In this document: positions 7,740 to 15,833 of the stretch, in pieces
How the letters are laid out: the number at the start of each line of letters is the position of its first letter
How positions within the stretch are numbered: position 1 is the stretch's first letter
DNA from: Adonisia turfae CCMR0081
GTDB taxonomy: Bacteria > Cyanobacteriota > Cyanobacteriia > Phormidesmidales > Phormidesmidaceae
Assembly: GCF_011009555.1 (NCBI RefSeq)
Contig: NZ_QXHD01000004.1
Span: 6,621,821 to 6,673,073 of the forward strand
DNA length: 51,253 nt
Direction: 5' to 3'
Position numbers and translations under genes: made by a program
Notes under the pieces: generated by a model
What the model was told of the DNA's origin: nothing
What the model saw: only the letters and a program-made list of their open reading frames with translations
Databases searched by the model: none

Positions 7740-9293
7740 ATGGCTCGCTGGTTTAACACAACAGGCCCTTGTGTCCAAACAAAGCACTACACATTGACCA
7801 CAGCTCGCTGGTCAATGCCTGGATTAAAGCGCCTAATAGACCAGGAAAACTACTTTGTCCTCCACGCCCCGCGCCAAATCGGCAAAACCACAGCCATGCT
7901 TGCCCTGGCCAAACAACTGACCGACTCAGGGCAATATGCCGCACTGGTCGTCTCCGCCGAGCTAGGGGCTCCCTTCTCAGATGATCCAGGGGCCATGGAG
8001 TTAGCCCTACTAAACAGCTGGCGTGGCAATGCCAACATGTACTTACCTGCAGATTGCCAGCCACCCCCCTGGCCAGAGTCAACGGCTGGTCAACGGATTG
8101 AAGCAGCCCTAAATGCCTGGAGTCAAGCTATTCCAAGGCCGTTGGTGCTCTTTATTGATGAAATAGACACCCTACAAGATGCTGCACTGATATCAGTTTT
8201 ACGGCAGTTGCGTAACGGGTTTCGTAGCCGTCCCCACGGGTTCCCCCAGTCTGTGGCACTGATTGGTTTACGGGATGTGCGAGACTACAAAGTAGCATCT
8301 GGCGGCAGCAACCGACTGACCACATCGAGCCCGTTCAACATCAAAGCCGAATCCATCACGATGCGAAATTTTACAGCGGCTGAAGTAGCAGAGCTGTATC
8401 AACAGCATACGGATGAAACAGGTCAGGTCTTTTCAACCGCTGCCACAAATTTAGTGTTTGAGCTAACCGATGGCCAACCCTGGTTAGTCAACGCCCTGGC
8501 CCGTCAGCTAGTAGAAGTGTTAGCACCAGACTCCGCCATTACCATTACGCCAGACCTGGTGCAGCAAGCCAAAGAGATTCTCATCAAGCGTCAGGACACC
8601 CACCTGGATAGCCTGGCCGAGCGCTTACAAGAAAAACGGATCAAAGCCATCATCGAACCCATGCTAGCGGGTTTACCACTACCGGTCACGTCCAATGATG
8701 ATCGTCAATATTTGGTGGATCTGGGTTTGCTCAAGCGTTCTCAAGCCGGTGGATTAGTGGTCACAAACCCAATTTATCGGGAAGTACTGGTGCGCTTTTT
8801 AGTGCAAGGCTCCCAGGACAGCTTGCCCATGATCGCTCCCACATGGCTAACGGCTACGGGCGAGCTGGATACTAAAGCGCTGTTGGATGCATTTTTAGCC
8901 TTCTGGCGACAGCATGGTGAGCCATTGCTCAATAGTGCGGCTTATCACGAAATCGCCCCCCATTTAGTATTGATGGCATTTTTGCACCGGGTGGTCAACG
9001 GGGGTGGCACGTTGGAACGAGAGTATGCCATTGGTAGCGATCGCATGGATCTTTGCCTACACTATGGCAATGTCACCTTGGGCATTGAGCTAAAAGTATG
9101 GCGAGACAAAAGGGCAGATCCGCTGGAGGCAGGTCTAGAACAGTTAGACAGCTATCTAGACCGATTAGATCAGAACCATGGCTGGCTAGTTATTTTTGAT
9201 CGCCGAACCCAGGCACTTCCTATGGCAGAACGCCTAGCCACGAAGACCATACAGTCAAACGGACAGAGATTAATTACCGTCATTCGAGCATAG
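7740..9293 (+). CDS. AAA ATPase with C-terminal PD-(D/E)XK nuclease-like domain
   Basis: A 517-residue protein. The Walker A-like APRQIGKTT is at residues 43-51 and Walker B LVLFIDEID at 135-143, followed by a winged-helix-like segment. The last 100 residues carry RMDL (D437) and IELKVW (E450, K452), the spacing of a PD-(D/E)XK nuclease core, followed by EQLDSYLDRL. Cyanobacteria carry many AAA-like proteins with this plan; most have no known function, and defence or mobile-element roles are suspected. The start is ATG 7740. The gene stands alone between the XRE regulator and the dnd remnants, and its frame is intact. Nuclease activity is inferred from motif only. Confidence 0.75.
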   Translation: MARWFNTTGPCVQTKHYTLTTARWSMPGLKRLIDQENYFVLHAPRQIGKTTAMLALAKQLTDSGQYAALVVSAELGAPFSDDPGAMELALLNSWRGNANMYLPADCQPPPWPESTAGQRIEAALNAWSQAIPRPLVLFIDEIDTLQDAALISVLRQLRNGFRSRPHGFPQSVALIGLRDVRDYKVASGGSNRLTTSSPFNIKAESITMRNFTAAEVAELYQQHTDETGQVFSTAATNLVFELTDGQPWLVNALARQLVEVLAPDSAITITPDLVQQAKEILIKRQDTHLDSLAERLQEKRIKAIIEPMLAGLPLPVTSNDDRQYLVDLGLLKRSQAGGLVVTNPIYREVLVRFLVQGSQDSLPMIAPTWLTATGELDTKALLDAFLAFWRQHGEPLLNSAAYHEIAPHLVLMAFLHRVVNGGGTLEREYAIGSDRMDLCLHYGNVTLGIELKVWRDKRADPLEAGLEQLDSYLDRLDQNHGWLVIFDRRTQALPMAERLATKTIQSNGQRLITVIRA

Positions 9294-9481
9294 TATTTGT
9301 TCGTTCTCAATCGACTGGCTGGCCAATACCATGAACATTACCGTTATTTATGTTGAGGCAGATGTCCCAAACCTGATTACCCCATAAAGGTTTATGACTA
9401 AACGCTGCTATGCCGATACAGTGCCCCTATGTCATTTAGTCCACACACCACAGTTTACAAATTTGAGGTACTGTCAGCTTC

Positions 9482-9625
9482 ATGAATCAGAACAACATGG
9501 CAGAAAACGTTAGCCCTTTGCCCTCGCAAGTTGAGGACGTGATACAGCAATGCAAAAAAGTCCTTGAGCAGCATTATCAGCAGCGTCTTACCGATGTGTT
9601 TCTGTATGGTTCAGCAGCTCCCTAA
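9482..9625 (+). pseudogene. 5' stub of an MNT-type nucleotidyltransferase
   Basis: An ATG at 9482 opens a 47-codon frame ending LTDVFLYGSAAP and a stop. LYGSAA is the start of the MNT nucleotidyltransferase catalytic motif (GS-x10-DxD), but the DxD and everything beyond are missing. At exactly this point the sequence becomes the 3' part of dndD in another frame. This is a deletion fusion between two genes, leaving only the start of the nucleotidyltransferase. Confidence 0.6.
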
Positions 9626-9941
9626 ACATCGGCTATCTGCTGGAGAGCAACAGCTCTTAGCCATTGCCCTGCTGTGGGGGCTGGCCAATGCTTCAGGGCG
9701 ACAGCTTCCTGTTGCTATTGATACTCCCCTGGGACGGCTAGATTCGGAACATCGTCAACACCTGGTTGAACGCTACTTTCCCCAGGCCAGCCATCAGGTG
9801 TTGTTGCTGTCTACGGATACTGAGATTCGAGAAGAAGAGGTGGGGGTGTTGCGATCTCAGTCCTCTATTGCCCGTGAGTACCTGCTTGATTATCATCCCA
9901 AGAAACGACAGACCACAGTGAAACTAGGATATTTTTGGTAG
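9606..9941 (+). pseudogene. dndD: dndD 3' remnant (DNA phosphorothioation SMC-like ATPase)
   Basis: The last ~110 residues of DndD: RLSAGEQQLLAIALLWGLA (ABC signature region), LPVAIDTPLGRLDSEHRQHL (Walker B and D-loop) and the terminal GYFW. A full DndD is about 650-700 residues; the P-loop head and coiled coil are absent, and upstream sequence is a nucleotidyltransferase stub. A short frame could start at TTG 9564, but it has no P-loop and could not hydrolyse ATP. The remnant stops at 9941, beside dndE, preserving the usual dndD-dndE order. DndD is needed for phosphorothioation in known systems, so the pathway is probably broken unless another copy exists. Confidence 0.85.
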
Positions 9942-9943
9942 AC

Positions 9944-10327
9944 ATGCAAGCCCCCAGTGACCGAATCAAACTCTCACAGCCCGCAAAAGATCAGCTGATT
10001 AAACTCAAGCGAGTTACCAAGATCCAAAACTGGAATGTTCTTTGTCGCTGGGCACTTTGTCGATCATTGGCTGAAAAGTCCCCACCATCACCTGTGCCTA
10101 TTCCTGCGGACAGTAACGTAGAAATGACATGGCAAGTATTTGGTGGTCCTATTGCTGATTTGTTACTAATTGCCCTTAAGCAGCGTTGTCACGATGACGG
10201 TATAGATACCGATGATGAAACCCTTGCTCAGCCACTAAGGTTACACCTACATCGAGGAATCGGCTATCTTGCTGGTGATCCCAACATCAAAAAACTTGAA
10301 GATTTTATCGAGCTAACAACGTTGTAG
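9944..10327 (+). CDS. dndE: DNA sulfur modification protein DndE
   Basis: A 127-residue protein from the ATG at 9944 (a TTG at 9935 overlaps the dndD stop). Family signatures are plain: IKLSQPAKDQLIKLKRVTKI, NWNVLCRWALC, IPADSNVEMTWQVFGG, LHLHRGIGYLAGD. DndE binds nicked or modified DNA within the DndCDE modification machinery. Length and motifs are complete, so dndE itself appears intact though its partner dndD is destroyed. It directly follows the dndD remnant. Confidence 0.9.
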   Translation: MQAPSDRIKLSQPAKDQLIKLKRVTKIQNWNVLCRWALCRSLAEKSPPSPVPIPADSNVEMTWQVFGGPIADLLLIALKQRCHDDGIDTDDETLAQPLRLHLHRGIGYLAGDPNIKKLEDFIELTTL

Positions 10328-10342
10328 AGATTGAATGAAACG

Positions 10343-10702
10343 CTATAGTCTTTCAGAAACCTTCTTCTGCTCATCAGTCGATGACTTTTTCTCATAGAAA
10401 ATAAGCCCGACTCGATTAATGTGATCAATCACATCTGGATCTTCAATATGGCTAAAAATCGACAGGTCAAATAGATACGGCAACAATAAATCATCTAACT
10501 GATGTTCAATGGATAACAACTGCTCGTGAGAAATTTGCTTACCTACGAGAGTTAAATCAATATCTGAACCGGCTCGATAGGTACCTTTAGCTCGTGAACC
10601 GTACAAAATAACCCGTTCAATTTCAGTATATTGCTGAAAAATACTTGAAATATCCTCAATAGTCTTCGATTCAAGGCCAAATTTTAGGTTTTTACTCTCC
10701 AT
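10343..10702 (-). CDS. MNT-type nucleotidyltransferase (MntA-like antitoxin)
   Basis: A 119-residue minimal nucleotidyltransferase. The catalytic motif is complete: GS followed by ten residues and DID (GSRAKGTYRAGSDID), preceded by IERVILY. In the type VII HEPN/MNT modules the enzyme adds AMP to the tyrosine of the partner HEPN RNase and silences it. Its ATG lies inside the 3' end of the HEPN gene (11-base overlap, 10692-10702), so the two are translationally coupled. The partner is HI0074-like rather than the best studied HepT form, so the AMPylation mechanism is inferred. Confidence 0.85.
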   Translation of the reverse strand: MESKNLKFGLESKTIEDISSIFQQYTEIERVILYGSRAKGTYRAGSDIDLTLVGKQISHEQLLSIEHQLDDLLLPYLFDLSIFSHIEDPDVIDHINRVGLIFYEKKSSTDEQKKVSERL

Positions 10703-11117
10703 TCTGTAGTTCCTCAGTCTGTAGAGCCTGCATCTTGACTTGCAGTTTTACAAACAAATCAAAGAATCGACCTTTTATATTGGCTGCGATCGCTTGAGCC
10801 GTTGTCTGATTGTAAGTATGGCTAGTACGATTTCGCTCTTTAATCATATCCATCCAGCTACCACCATCTTCAATTAGACCCACATTAAAGGCAAGACGGG
10901 TGGCATCGCGAGAACCATAGATGTTTTGATTTCCTTGATACTGTAAATAATCTTTCAAGACATTCCAGGCTAGCTCATGGGTATATTCAAACGCCTGGAT
11001 TAACCCTTGCTCTTCCAGTTCATTCAATTCACCCTTATCAATAAACTTCGTAAGCTGAGCCAAGGCTCGTTCATAGTTTGCAAATCGCTGCTTCCATCGA
11101 ATATCTGGATCCGTCAT
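10692..11117 (-). CDS. HEPN-domain protein, HI0074 / NTase substrate-binding family (toxin-like)
   Basis: A 141-residue all-helical protein of the nucleotidyltransferase substrate-binding family. The HEPN ribonuclease motif is visible as RNRTSHTY, that is R-x4-H-x-Y, inside the WMDMIKERNRTSHTYNQ segment. In characterised HEPN/MNT pairs this protein is the RNase toxin and the tyrosine is the AMPylation target. It begins 10 bases after the DndC-like gene stop, so toxin and antitoxin probably share the dndC transcript. The frame is intact. Confidence 0.85.
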   Translation of the reverse strand: MTDPDIRWKQRFANYERALAQLTKFIDKGELNELEEQGLIQAFEYTHELAWNVLKDYLQYQGNQNIYGSRDATRLAFNVGLIEDGGSWMDMIKERNRTSHTYNQTTAQAIAANIKGRFFDLFVKLQVKMQALQTEELQNGE

Positions 11118-11127
11118 AGAAATGAGC

Positions 11128-12243
11128 CTAACTTACCTCTTGTTTTAGCGCATATCGCTTATCAGGAAGTTTAGTAAACCATGCAGGTGATACCGTCCGC
11201 TTTTTCCCTTCACTATCACACCGCCGCTCAATTGCCGAGCGTACAATTTGCCTCGGGCTTTTAGCATTAAATGTATAGAGATTTTTCGCTTGGATAACTT
11301 GACGCCCTTGTTTTTTCGCTAGGGTGCCATCTTTACGCAGTTCACCATGTTTTCTTAGCCGATACTGGGGTTGCTTAATTCGCCAATACAAAGGTCTTAG
11401 TTGCTGTAACGGAGCCAAATATGCCCACTTAGGATTTGCTACCACACGGTCTAAAGCAGAGTCCTTCTGTACCAGCGGGCATCCAATACATCCCGTTCGA
11501 GCATTCATCGGCTCCGTCTCACCTAGCTCATCTTGAGGATCGTGGCCGTATACTTCCGCGATCGCAAACGTCGGATAACCCAGATCCACATCCGCCTGCA
11601 CCAGCCAGTCCCAAATATGACACACACGCCAGTGCAGCAAAGGAGCCAGTGTATCTGCCACCGCATTGGCCGATGAATGCTGAAACCACCCCTGACCGCA
11701 TTCACCGCCATCCTTCGTGCAGCTCATGGCAATCCGCTGGTCTCGCGCCGCGCTCTCCCCAATGCGCACACCCGTCAGCATCAAAAACTTTTCACCCCTT
11801 TCCTGCCGCAGCGTCTCCAGTTCCCGCTCCATGCTCATCACCTTGAGCTTAGGCGTACACCAACGGAACGTATTACTCGGTGGCGGTACACCACGCCCGA
11901 GCATGTAAACAAAGTAGCGATGGTCCAGCTCAGGCAGCACTACACGAGTATCGAACCCTTGAGAACGCAGCTTATCCAGCAGGTTCATTGCCGCATTGTG
12001 CAAAGGGGGTAACTCTTGACGAGTATCAGCGTACAAAATCGTGACGCTCTCGGGCTGTGGAATTCTACCTATTTCTAACAAATGAGCAACTAGCGTTACA
12101 GTTGCTGAAGAATCCTTACCACCGCTAAACGCAATGGCCCAATGCTTGTATAAAGCTCCATAGGCGGCCAGGGAGTCGATGGTCAGCTCAATGCTGCGCT
12201 CCAATGACAGTCGTTCAGTTTCAAATAGACTGAGATTTCGCAT
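11128..12243 (-). CDS. PAPS-reductase-family ATP pyrophosphatase, DndC-like
   Basis: A 371-residue protein. SGGKDS at residues 40-45 is the PP-loop for ATP; YADTRQELPP follows. Cysteines for an Fe-S cluster or sulfur relay are at 129 (RWCTPK), 175 and 182 (SCTKDGGECGQGWF), 252 and 255 (GCIGCP). DndC activates the DNA backbone for sulfur insertion and is related to PAPS reductase. It is shorter than many DndC (about 450-550), and the DGGECGQGWF insert recalls SspD/BrxP-like relatives, so the exact subfamily is uncertain. It heads a minus-strand operon with the HEPN/MNT pair and diverges from the phosphorothioation-associated methyltransferase. dndB is not seen. Confidence 0.8.
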   Translation of the reverse strand: MRNLSLFETERLSLERSIELTIDSLAAYGALYKHWAIAFSGGKDSSATVTLVAHLLEIGRIPQPESVTILYADTRQELPPLHNAAMNLLDKLRSQGFDTRVVLPELDHRYFVYMLGRGVPPPSNTFRWCTPKLKVMSMERELETLRQERGEKFLMLTGVRIGESAARDQRIAMSCTKDGGECGQGWFQHSSANAVADTLAPLLHWRVCHIWDWLVQADVDLGYPTFAIAEVYGHDPQDELGETEPMNARTGCIGCPLVQKDSALDRVVANPKWAYLAPLQQLRPLYWRIKQPQYRLRKHGELRKDGTLAKKQGRQVIQAKNLYTFNAKSPRQIVRSAIERRCDSEGKKRTVSPAWFTKLPDKRYALKQEVS

Positions 12244-12370
12244 CAGGCTCCTAGGATTAGCGCTAGTTTATCTATTAAACGCTATATCTAGAGTGCATTA
12301 AAGAATTAGTTCACACAGGAATGTTTAGTTTATCTCAGTTTTAGAACATATGTATTGAGTTTGTAGGACC

Positions 12371-14461
12371 ATGGCATCTTTCCCAGCGATGACGTCTGAG
12401 CGGTTGGTTTCTGCGCCACCTAATCTGGTGCAGCAATGCCAGCACAGTACTTTAGGAAAATGCTTGCCAGGGGCCTTTTATGTACACATTTCCACCTTAC
12501 GTCATCTGGATAAAGCATTACAGCAATACGAGGCTAAGGCTCGCCCCTATCTGCGAGACGATATTCCTCTGACCCTAGTTAAATTTCATTTCGAGCAGCC
12601 TAAGCTGTCTTACCTTTACTACCCTGACTTTGATCAGGTAGCCCATCCTGCCCTCCATGCCAGTGTTCAAGTTAGTCTCGCCACTGGGCAGTTGCTCTAT
12701 CGTGACTATAGCCAAACGCTTAATCCACCCGTCTTACATCGCAAAGAAACCTTTGTTGCTCCTGATTATCCACGCTATCAAGACTTTGTCGAACTGACAC
12801 GACAACAGGAAGCATTTGGTCTGTTGGATAACTCGCGGGTAATTGGCACACAGCAGGGATGGCAGACTCGGCTACAGCAGCACAAACTGATCATTCATGA
12901 CCATGCCTTAGCGTGTCCGCTTACGCCTAAACAAGCGATCTCAAAACCAAAAATTGAGCGCCATAAAGCTGCTATCGTCCGTAAGGCACTTTCTAAGCCG
13001 ATTCGCTTAGCCCTGGAAGCCGGTTTATTTACCTCACAGACAAGTTTTTTTGACTACGGCTGTGGCCATGGGGGGGATGTCAGTCGCATCGGTCAGAAAG
13101 GATTTCAGTCCATGGGCTGGGATCCGTTTTATCAGCCGGATACTCCGCAACAAACAGCTGATATCGTTAATCTGGGCTATGTCATCAATGTGATCGAAGA
13201 CCTGACAGAGCGGCGAGATGCTTTGCTTCAAGCTTGGCAGCTTACCCAGCAGGTCATGATCGTAGCTGCTCAGGTGCTAGTAGCCGACAGCCGCCGAGGT
13301 CTGGTGGCTTACGAAGACGGGATTATTACCCACCGTAATACATTTCAAAAGTATTACGAGCAAGAGGAGTTAAAAGCCTACATTGATCAGGTTTTGGGCG
13401 TGGATGCGATTCCTGCTGCTTTAGGTATCTACTTAATCTTTCGTGATCCAGCCCAGGCCGAAGCGTTTCGCGCATCGCGATTTCGTTCTCGGGCAACAAC
13501 GCCTAGGGTTCGTCTCAGTGTTAAACGCTTTGAGGAATACAAGGCACTGCTCCAACCGCTGATGGATTTTGTGACTGAGCGAGGCCGAGTGCCAACTGCT
13601 GATGAACTGTCACCCGAACAGCTAGAACCATTGACCCGTGAGTTTGGTTCGGTGAAGCGGGCGTTTAATTTGGTAGTTAAGGTGACGGATACGGGGGAGT
13701 GGGATGAGATCGCATCCAAACGTCGCCAAGATCTCTTGGTATATCTGGCCCTCAGTCACTTTGATAAACGTCCCAAACTACGCGATTTAAGCCCACTTGT
13801 AAAAAACGATATCAAATCACTCTTCGGCAGCTATCGCCAGGCCTGCACAGCAGCAGATCTGATGTTGCTGAGTCTAGGTAACCTGGAACTACTAGCCAAC
13901 CACTGCCAACAAAGCACAATTGGTAAACAGATGGCCAATTCCCTCTGGGTACATCTGTCAGCTTTAGAGAAGCTTGATCCACTGCTGAGACTATATGAAG
14001 GTTGCGTATCAAGAACTCTAGGCCGTCCGACAGAAGTCACAGTCATCAAACTTAATTACACCAAACCACAAATTACCTATCTGTTTTTCCCAGATTTTGA
14101 TAATGTACCACATCCCATTTTGCACACCAGCATGAAAGTTGGCTTACAAGATTTACAAGTGCGTTACCGAGACTTTGATCCACAGGACAATCCGCCTATT
14201 CTCCTCCAAAAAGAACAGCTTTTATCAGCTGACTATTCTAACTACGACAAATTTGCTAAACTCAGCCGCCAAGAACAGGATTGGGGATTATTAGACGGCT
14301 CTAGCTACATCACTTTCAATGAGTGGAATCAACGTCTTGATGAACAGTGCGCTCAGTTGCAAGGATACCGATTAGTATGGCGTAAAGATGCTGATCCCTA
14401 TACCCTTAAGTTACGCAAGTCTCAGGTTCGTGCTCGGCAGAAAGTGAAGAGTAAAGAGTAG
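12371..14461 (+). CDS. DNA phosphorothioation-associated putative methyltransferase
   Basis: A 696-residue protein matching the large putative methyltransferase that accompanies dnd genes. SAM motif I is FDYGCGHGGD (residues 227-236); NLGYVINVIED follows at the motif IV position. The protein contains an internal duplication: residues ~23-168 and ~512-654 are clearly homologous (CQHSTLGK against CQQSTIGK; YYPDFDQVAHPALHAS against FFPDFDNVPHPILHTS; FGLLDNS against WGLLDGS), bracketing the methyltransferase core. The activity is unproven in the family. The start is ATG 12371; a 127-base divergent promoter region separates it from the DndC-like gene. The frame is intact although dndD is lost. Confidence 0.85.
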   Translation: MASFPAMTSERLVSAPPNLVQQCQHSTLGKCLPGAFYVHISTLRHLDKALQQYEAKARPYLRDDIPLTLVKFHFEQPKLSYLYYPDFDQVAHPALHASVQVSLATGQLLYRDYSQTLNPPVLHRKETFVAPDYPRYQDFVELTRQQEAFGLLDNSRVIGTQQGWQTRLQQHKLIIHDHALACPLTPKQAISKPKIERHKAAIVRKALSKPIRLALEAGLFTSQTSFFDYGCGHGGDVSRIGQKGFQSMGWDPFYQPDTPQQTADIVNLGYVINVIEDLTERRDALLQAWQLTQQVMIVAAQVLVADSRRGLVAYEDGIITHRNTFQKYYEQEELKAYIDQVLGVDAIPAALGIYLIFRDPAQAEAFRASRFRSRATTPRVRLSVKRFEEYKALLQPLMDFVTERGRVPTADELSPEQLEPLTREFGSVKRAFNLVVKVTDTGEWDEIASKRRQDLLVYLALSHFDKRPKLRDLSPLVKNDIKSLFGSYRQACTAADLMLLSLGNLELLANHCQQSTIGKQMANSLWVHLSALEKLDPLLRLYEGCVSRTLGRPTEVTVIKLNYTKPQITYLFFPDFDNVPHPILHTSMKVGLQDLQVRYRDFDPQDNPPILLQKEQLLSADYSNYDKFAKLSRQEQDWGLLDGSSYITFNEWNQRLDEQCAQLQGYRLVWRKDADPYTLKLRKSQVRARQKVKSKE

Positions 14462-14479
14462 AAAGGAAAGAGTCACTCT

Positions 14480-15058
14480 TCATCCCTTCACCTGCCTCTG
14501 CCAATGCTGTGCACCCTGCTTAGTCGGTGTCCCTTGTTCGGTAAATGCCCAAATCTGTCGCTTATGCTGTGGCCCATAGCTAATGTGGATGGGACGATTT
14601 GGTCCGTAGTAGTAAAGCGAGTCAAAGGGTAAGGCCTGGCCTAAGATCCACTCCACCAGGGCATTACTGTCTAGGTCCACAATTCTAAAATCACAGGCAG
14701 CCCCTAAGCGATCGCAATAATAACGACCATGACGATTTTTCTCACAGGCCATGTGTTGATCCACACTGGGGGTAGATTTGCCATTCTTTAGGCCTGTCAA
14801 CGGATCTTTTTGGGCCAAAAATCGCTTTAAATCTGACGAACAAAATCCATAGGTCAGCTCAAATTGTGTCTGTCCATACTGGTCTATGACAGGGTCAATA
14901 ATGTAATTACATAGTGCCTGTACAGCTGGAATAGTTTCTTCCAGATTTTTAGGAAATGGTTCAATTGAATCTGACCATCGTCGATAGGTCTGTGTGCATG
15001 TGCAAAATTCTTCTAGATTCAGATAGCGCCCCAAACGAATCGATCTTTGAGCTTTCAT
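14480..15058 (-). CDS. Hypothetical protein with M15-peptidase-like motif pattern
   Basis: 192 residues. DQHMACEKN...RLGAACDFRI followed ~45 residues later by RPIHISYGP resembles the HxxGxAxD ... H pattern of M15 D-Ala-D-Ala peptidase folds (Hedgehog/VanX superfamily), although the zinc ligands are not all canonical, so it may be a binding rather than a catalytic form. There is no signal peptide, so a cytoplasmic site is likely. It is convergent with the phosphorothioation-associated methyltransferase (18 bases between stops) and lies 34 bases after the unknown protein upstream, so it could belong to the defence island or to the lipoxygenase run. Function unknown. Confidence 0.6.
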   Translation of the reverse strand: MKAQRSIRLGRYLNLEEFCTCTQTYRRWSDSIEPFPKNLEETIPAVQALCNYIIDPVIDQYGQTQFELTYGFCSSDLKRFLAQKDPLTGLKNGKSTPSVDQHMACEKNRHGRYYCDRLGAACDFRIVDLDSNALVEWILGQALPFDSLYYYGPNRPIHISYGPQHKRQIWAFTEQGTPTKQGAQHWQRQVKG

Positions 15059-15092
15059 TGCAATACACTGCTAGGCTAGCCATATCTTAGCT

Positions 15093-15665
15093 CTACACAT
15101 CGTGAGCTTTCGAGTCTTGGACGAGCACTAAACATTCAGCATCAACTTTGCTAAGCATCTCTTGAAAAGCAGGTGTGTATTGGCCGTTTTCATCAACGAC
15201 CCGGCGTAGAATATATTCGCCAGCTCTGGGTAAACCGCCAAACCAGAGATTTTTACGTTGCCACACATCGCCATGTTGAGCATTTTCATCCTGGCGCAGG
15301 GTTGCATTAATAATCACCTTTGGTACAGGAATACCAAAGGTGATAGGCGTAATTTGAGCCAATTTCAAGTCATTATCCTGAAATTGAATTTTGTACCGAA
15401 ATCTAGAAATTTGAGCTGCCCGTAACAACAGCCATCCTAAAAATGTGTGATGAAAGGTCCATTGAGTTGGCCCGGTTACAGGTAACGTGAGGCAATTCAT
15501 TTTCTCATCCCACTCCAGGTTATACATGGTAATGCAGTCATCCGGTAGGGGGTTGCCATCCATATAAAAGATGCCTTTCAACACAGTTGGGAGATTTGTG
15601 GGGTGTGTGGCTGTCATCCAAGTGGCAATATCCTCAAACTTTTGAGTAACTACGGTACTTTTCAT
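15093..15665 (-). CDS. Conserved-looking hypothetical protein
   Basis: 190 residues that I do not recognise. The sequence is soluble, beta-rich in appearance (PVTGPTQWTFHHTFLGWLLL; FRYKIQFQDNDLKLAQITPI) with a CLVLVQDS C-terminus; no signal peptide or transmembrane helix. It sits 168 bases after the P450 and 34 bases before the M15-like gene, all on the minus strand, so co-transcription with either is possible. Its position next to lipoxygenase and P450 genes raises the possibility of a further oxylipin-modifying step, but nothing in the sequence demonstrates it. Confidence 0.6.
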   Translation of the reverse strand: MKSTVVTQKFEDIATWMTATHPTNLPTVLKGIFYMDGNPLPDDCITMYNLEWDEKMNCLTLPVTGPTQWTFHHTFLGWLLLRAAQISRFRYKIQFQDNDLKLAQITPITFGIPVPKVIINATLRQDENAQHGDVWQRKNLWFGGLPRAGEYILRRVVDENGQYTPAFQEMLSKVDAECLVLVQDSKAHDV

Positions 15666-15833
15666 GCTTGTTAGTCCTATGGCGAATGTTGCGATGACTG
15701 TTCAGTGACTAGAAGTTGTTATTGTCTGCTGTTGGAGAACAGAGAATTTACAAATGCCTATGATCTCTCGGCCAAATGTCTCCGTAGGGGGATGCATTGC
15801 CATGCGATCTTCAACATCGAGGCACATGACTCT

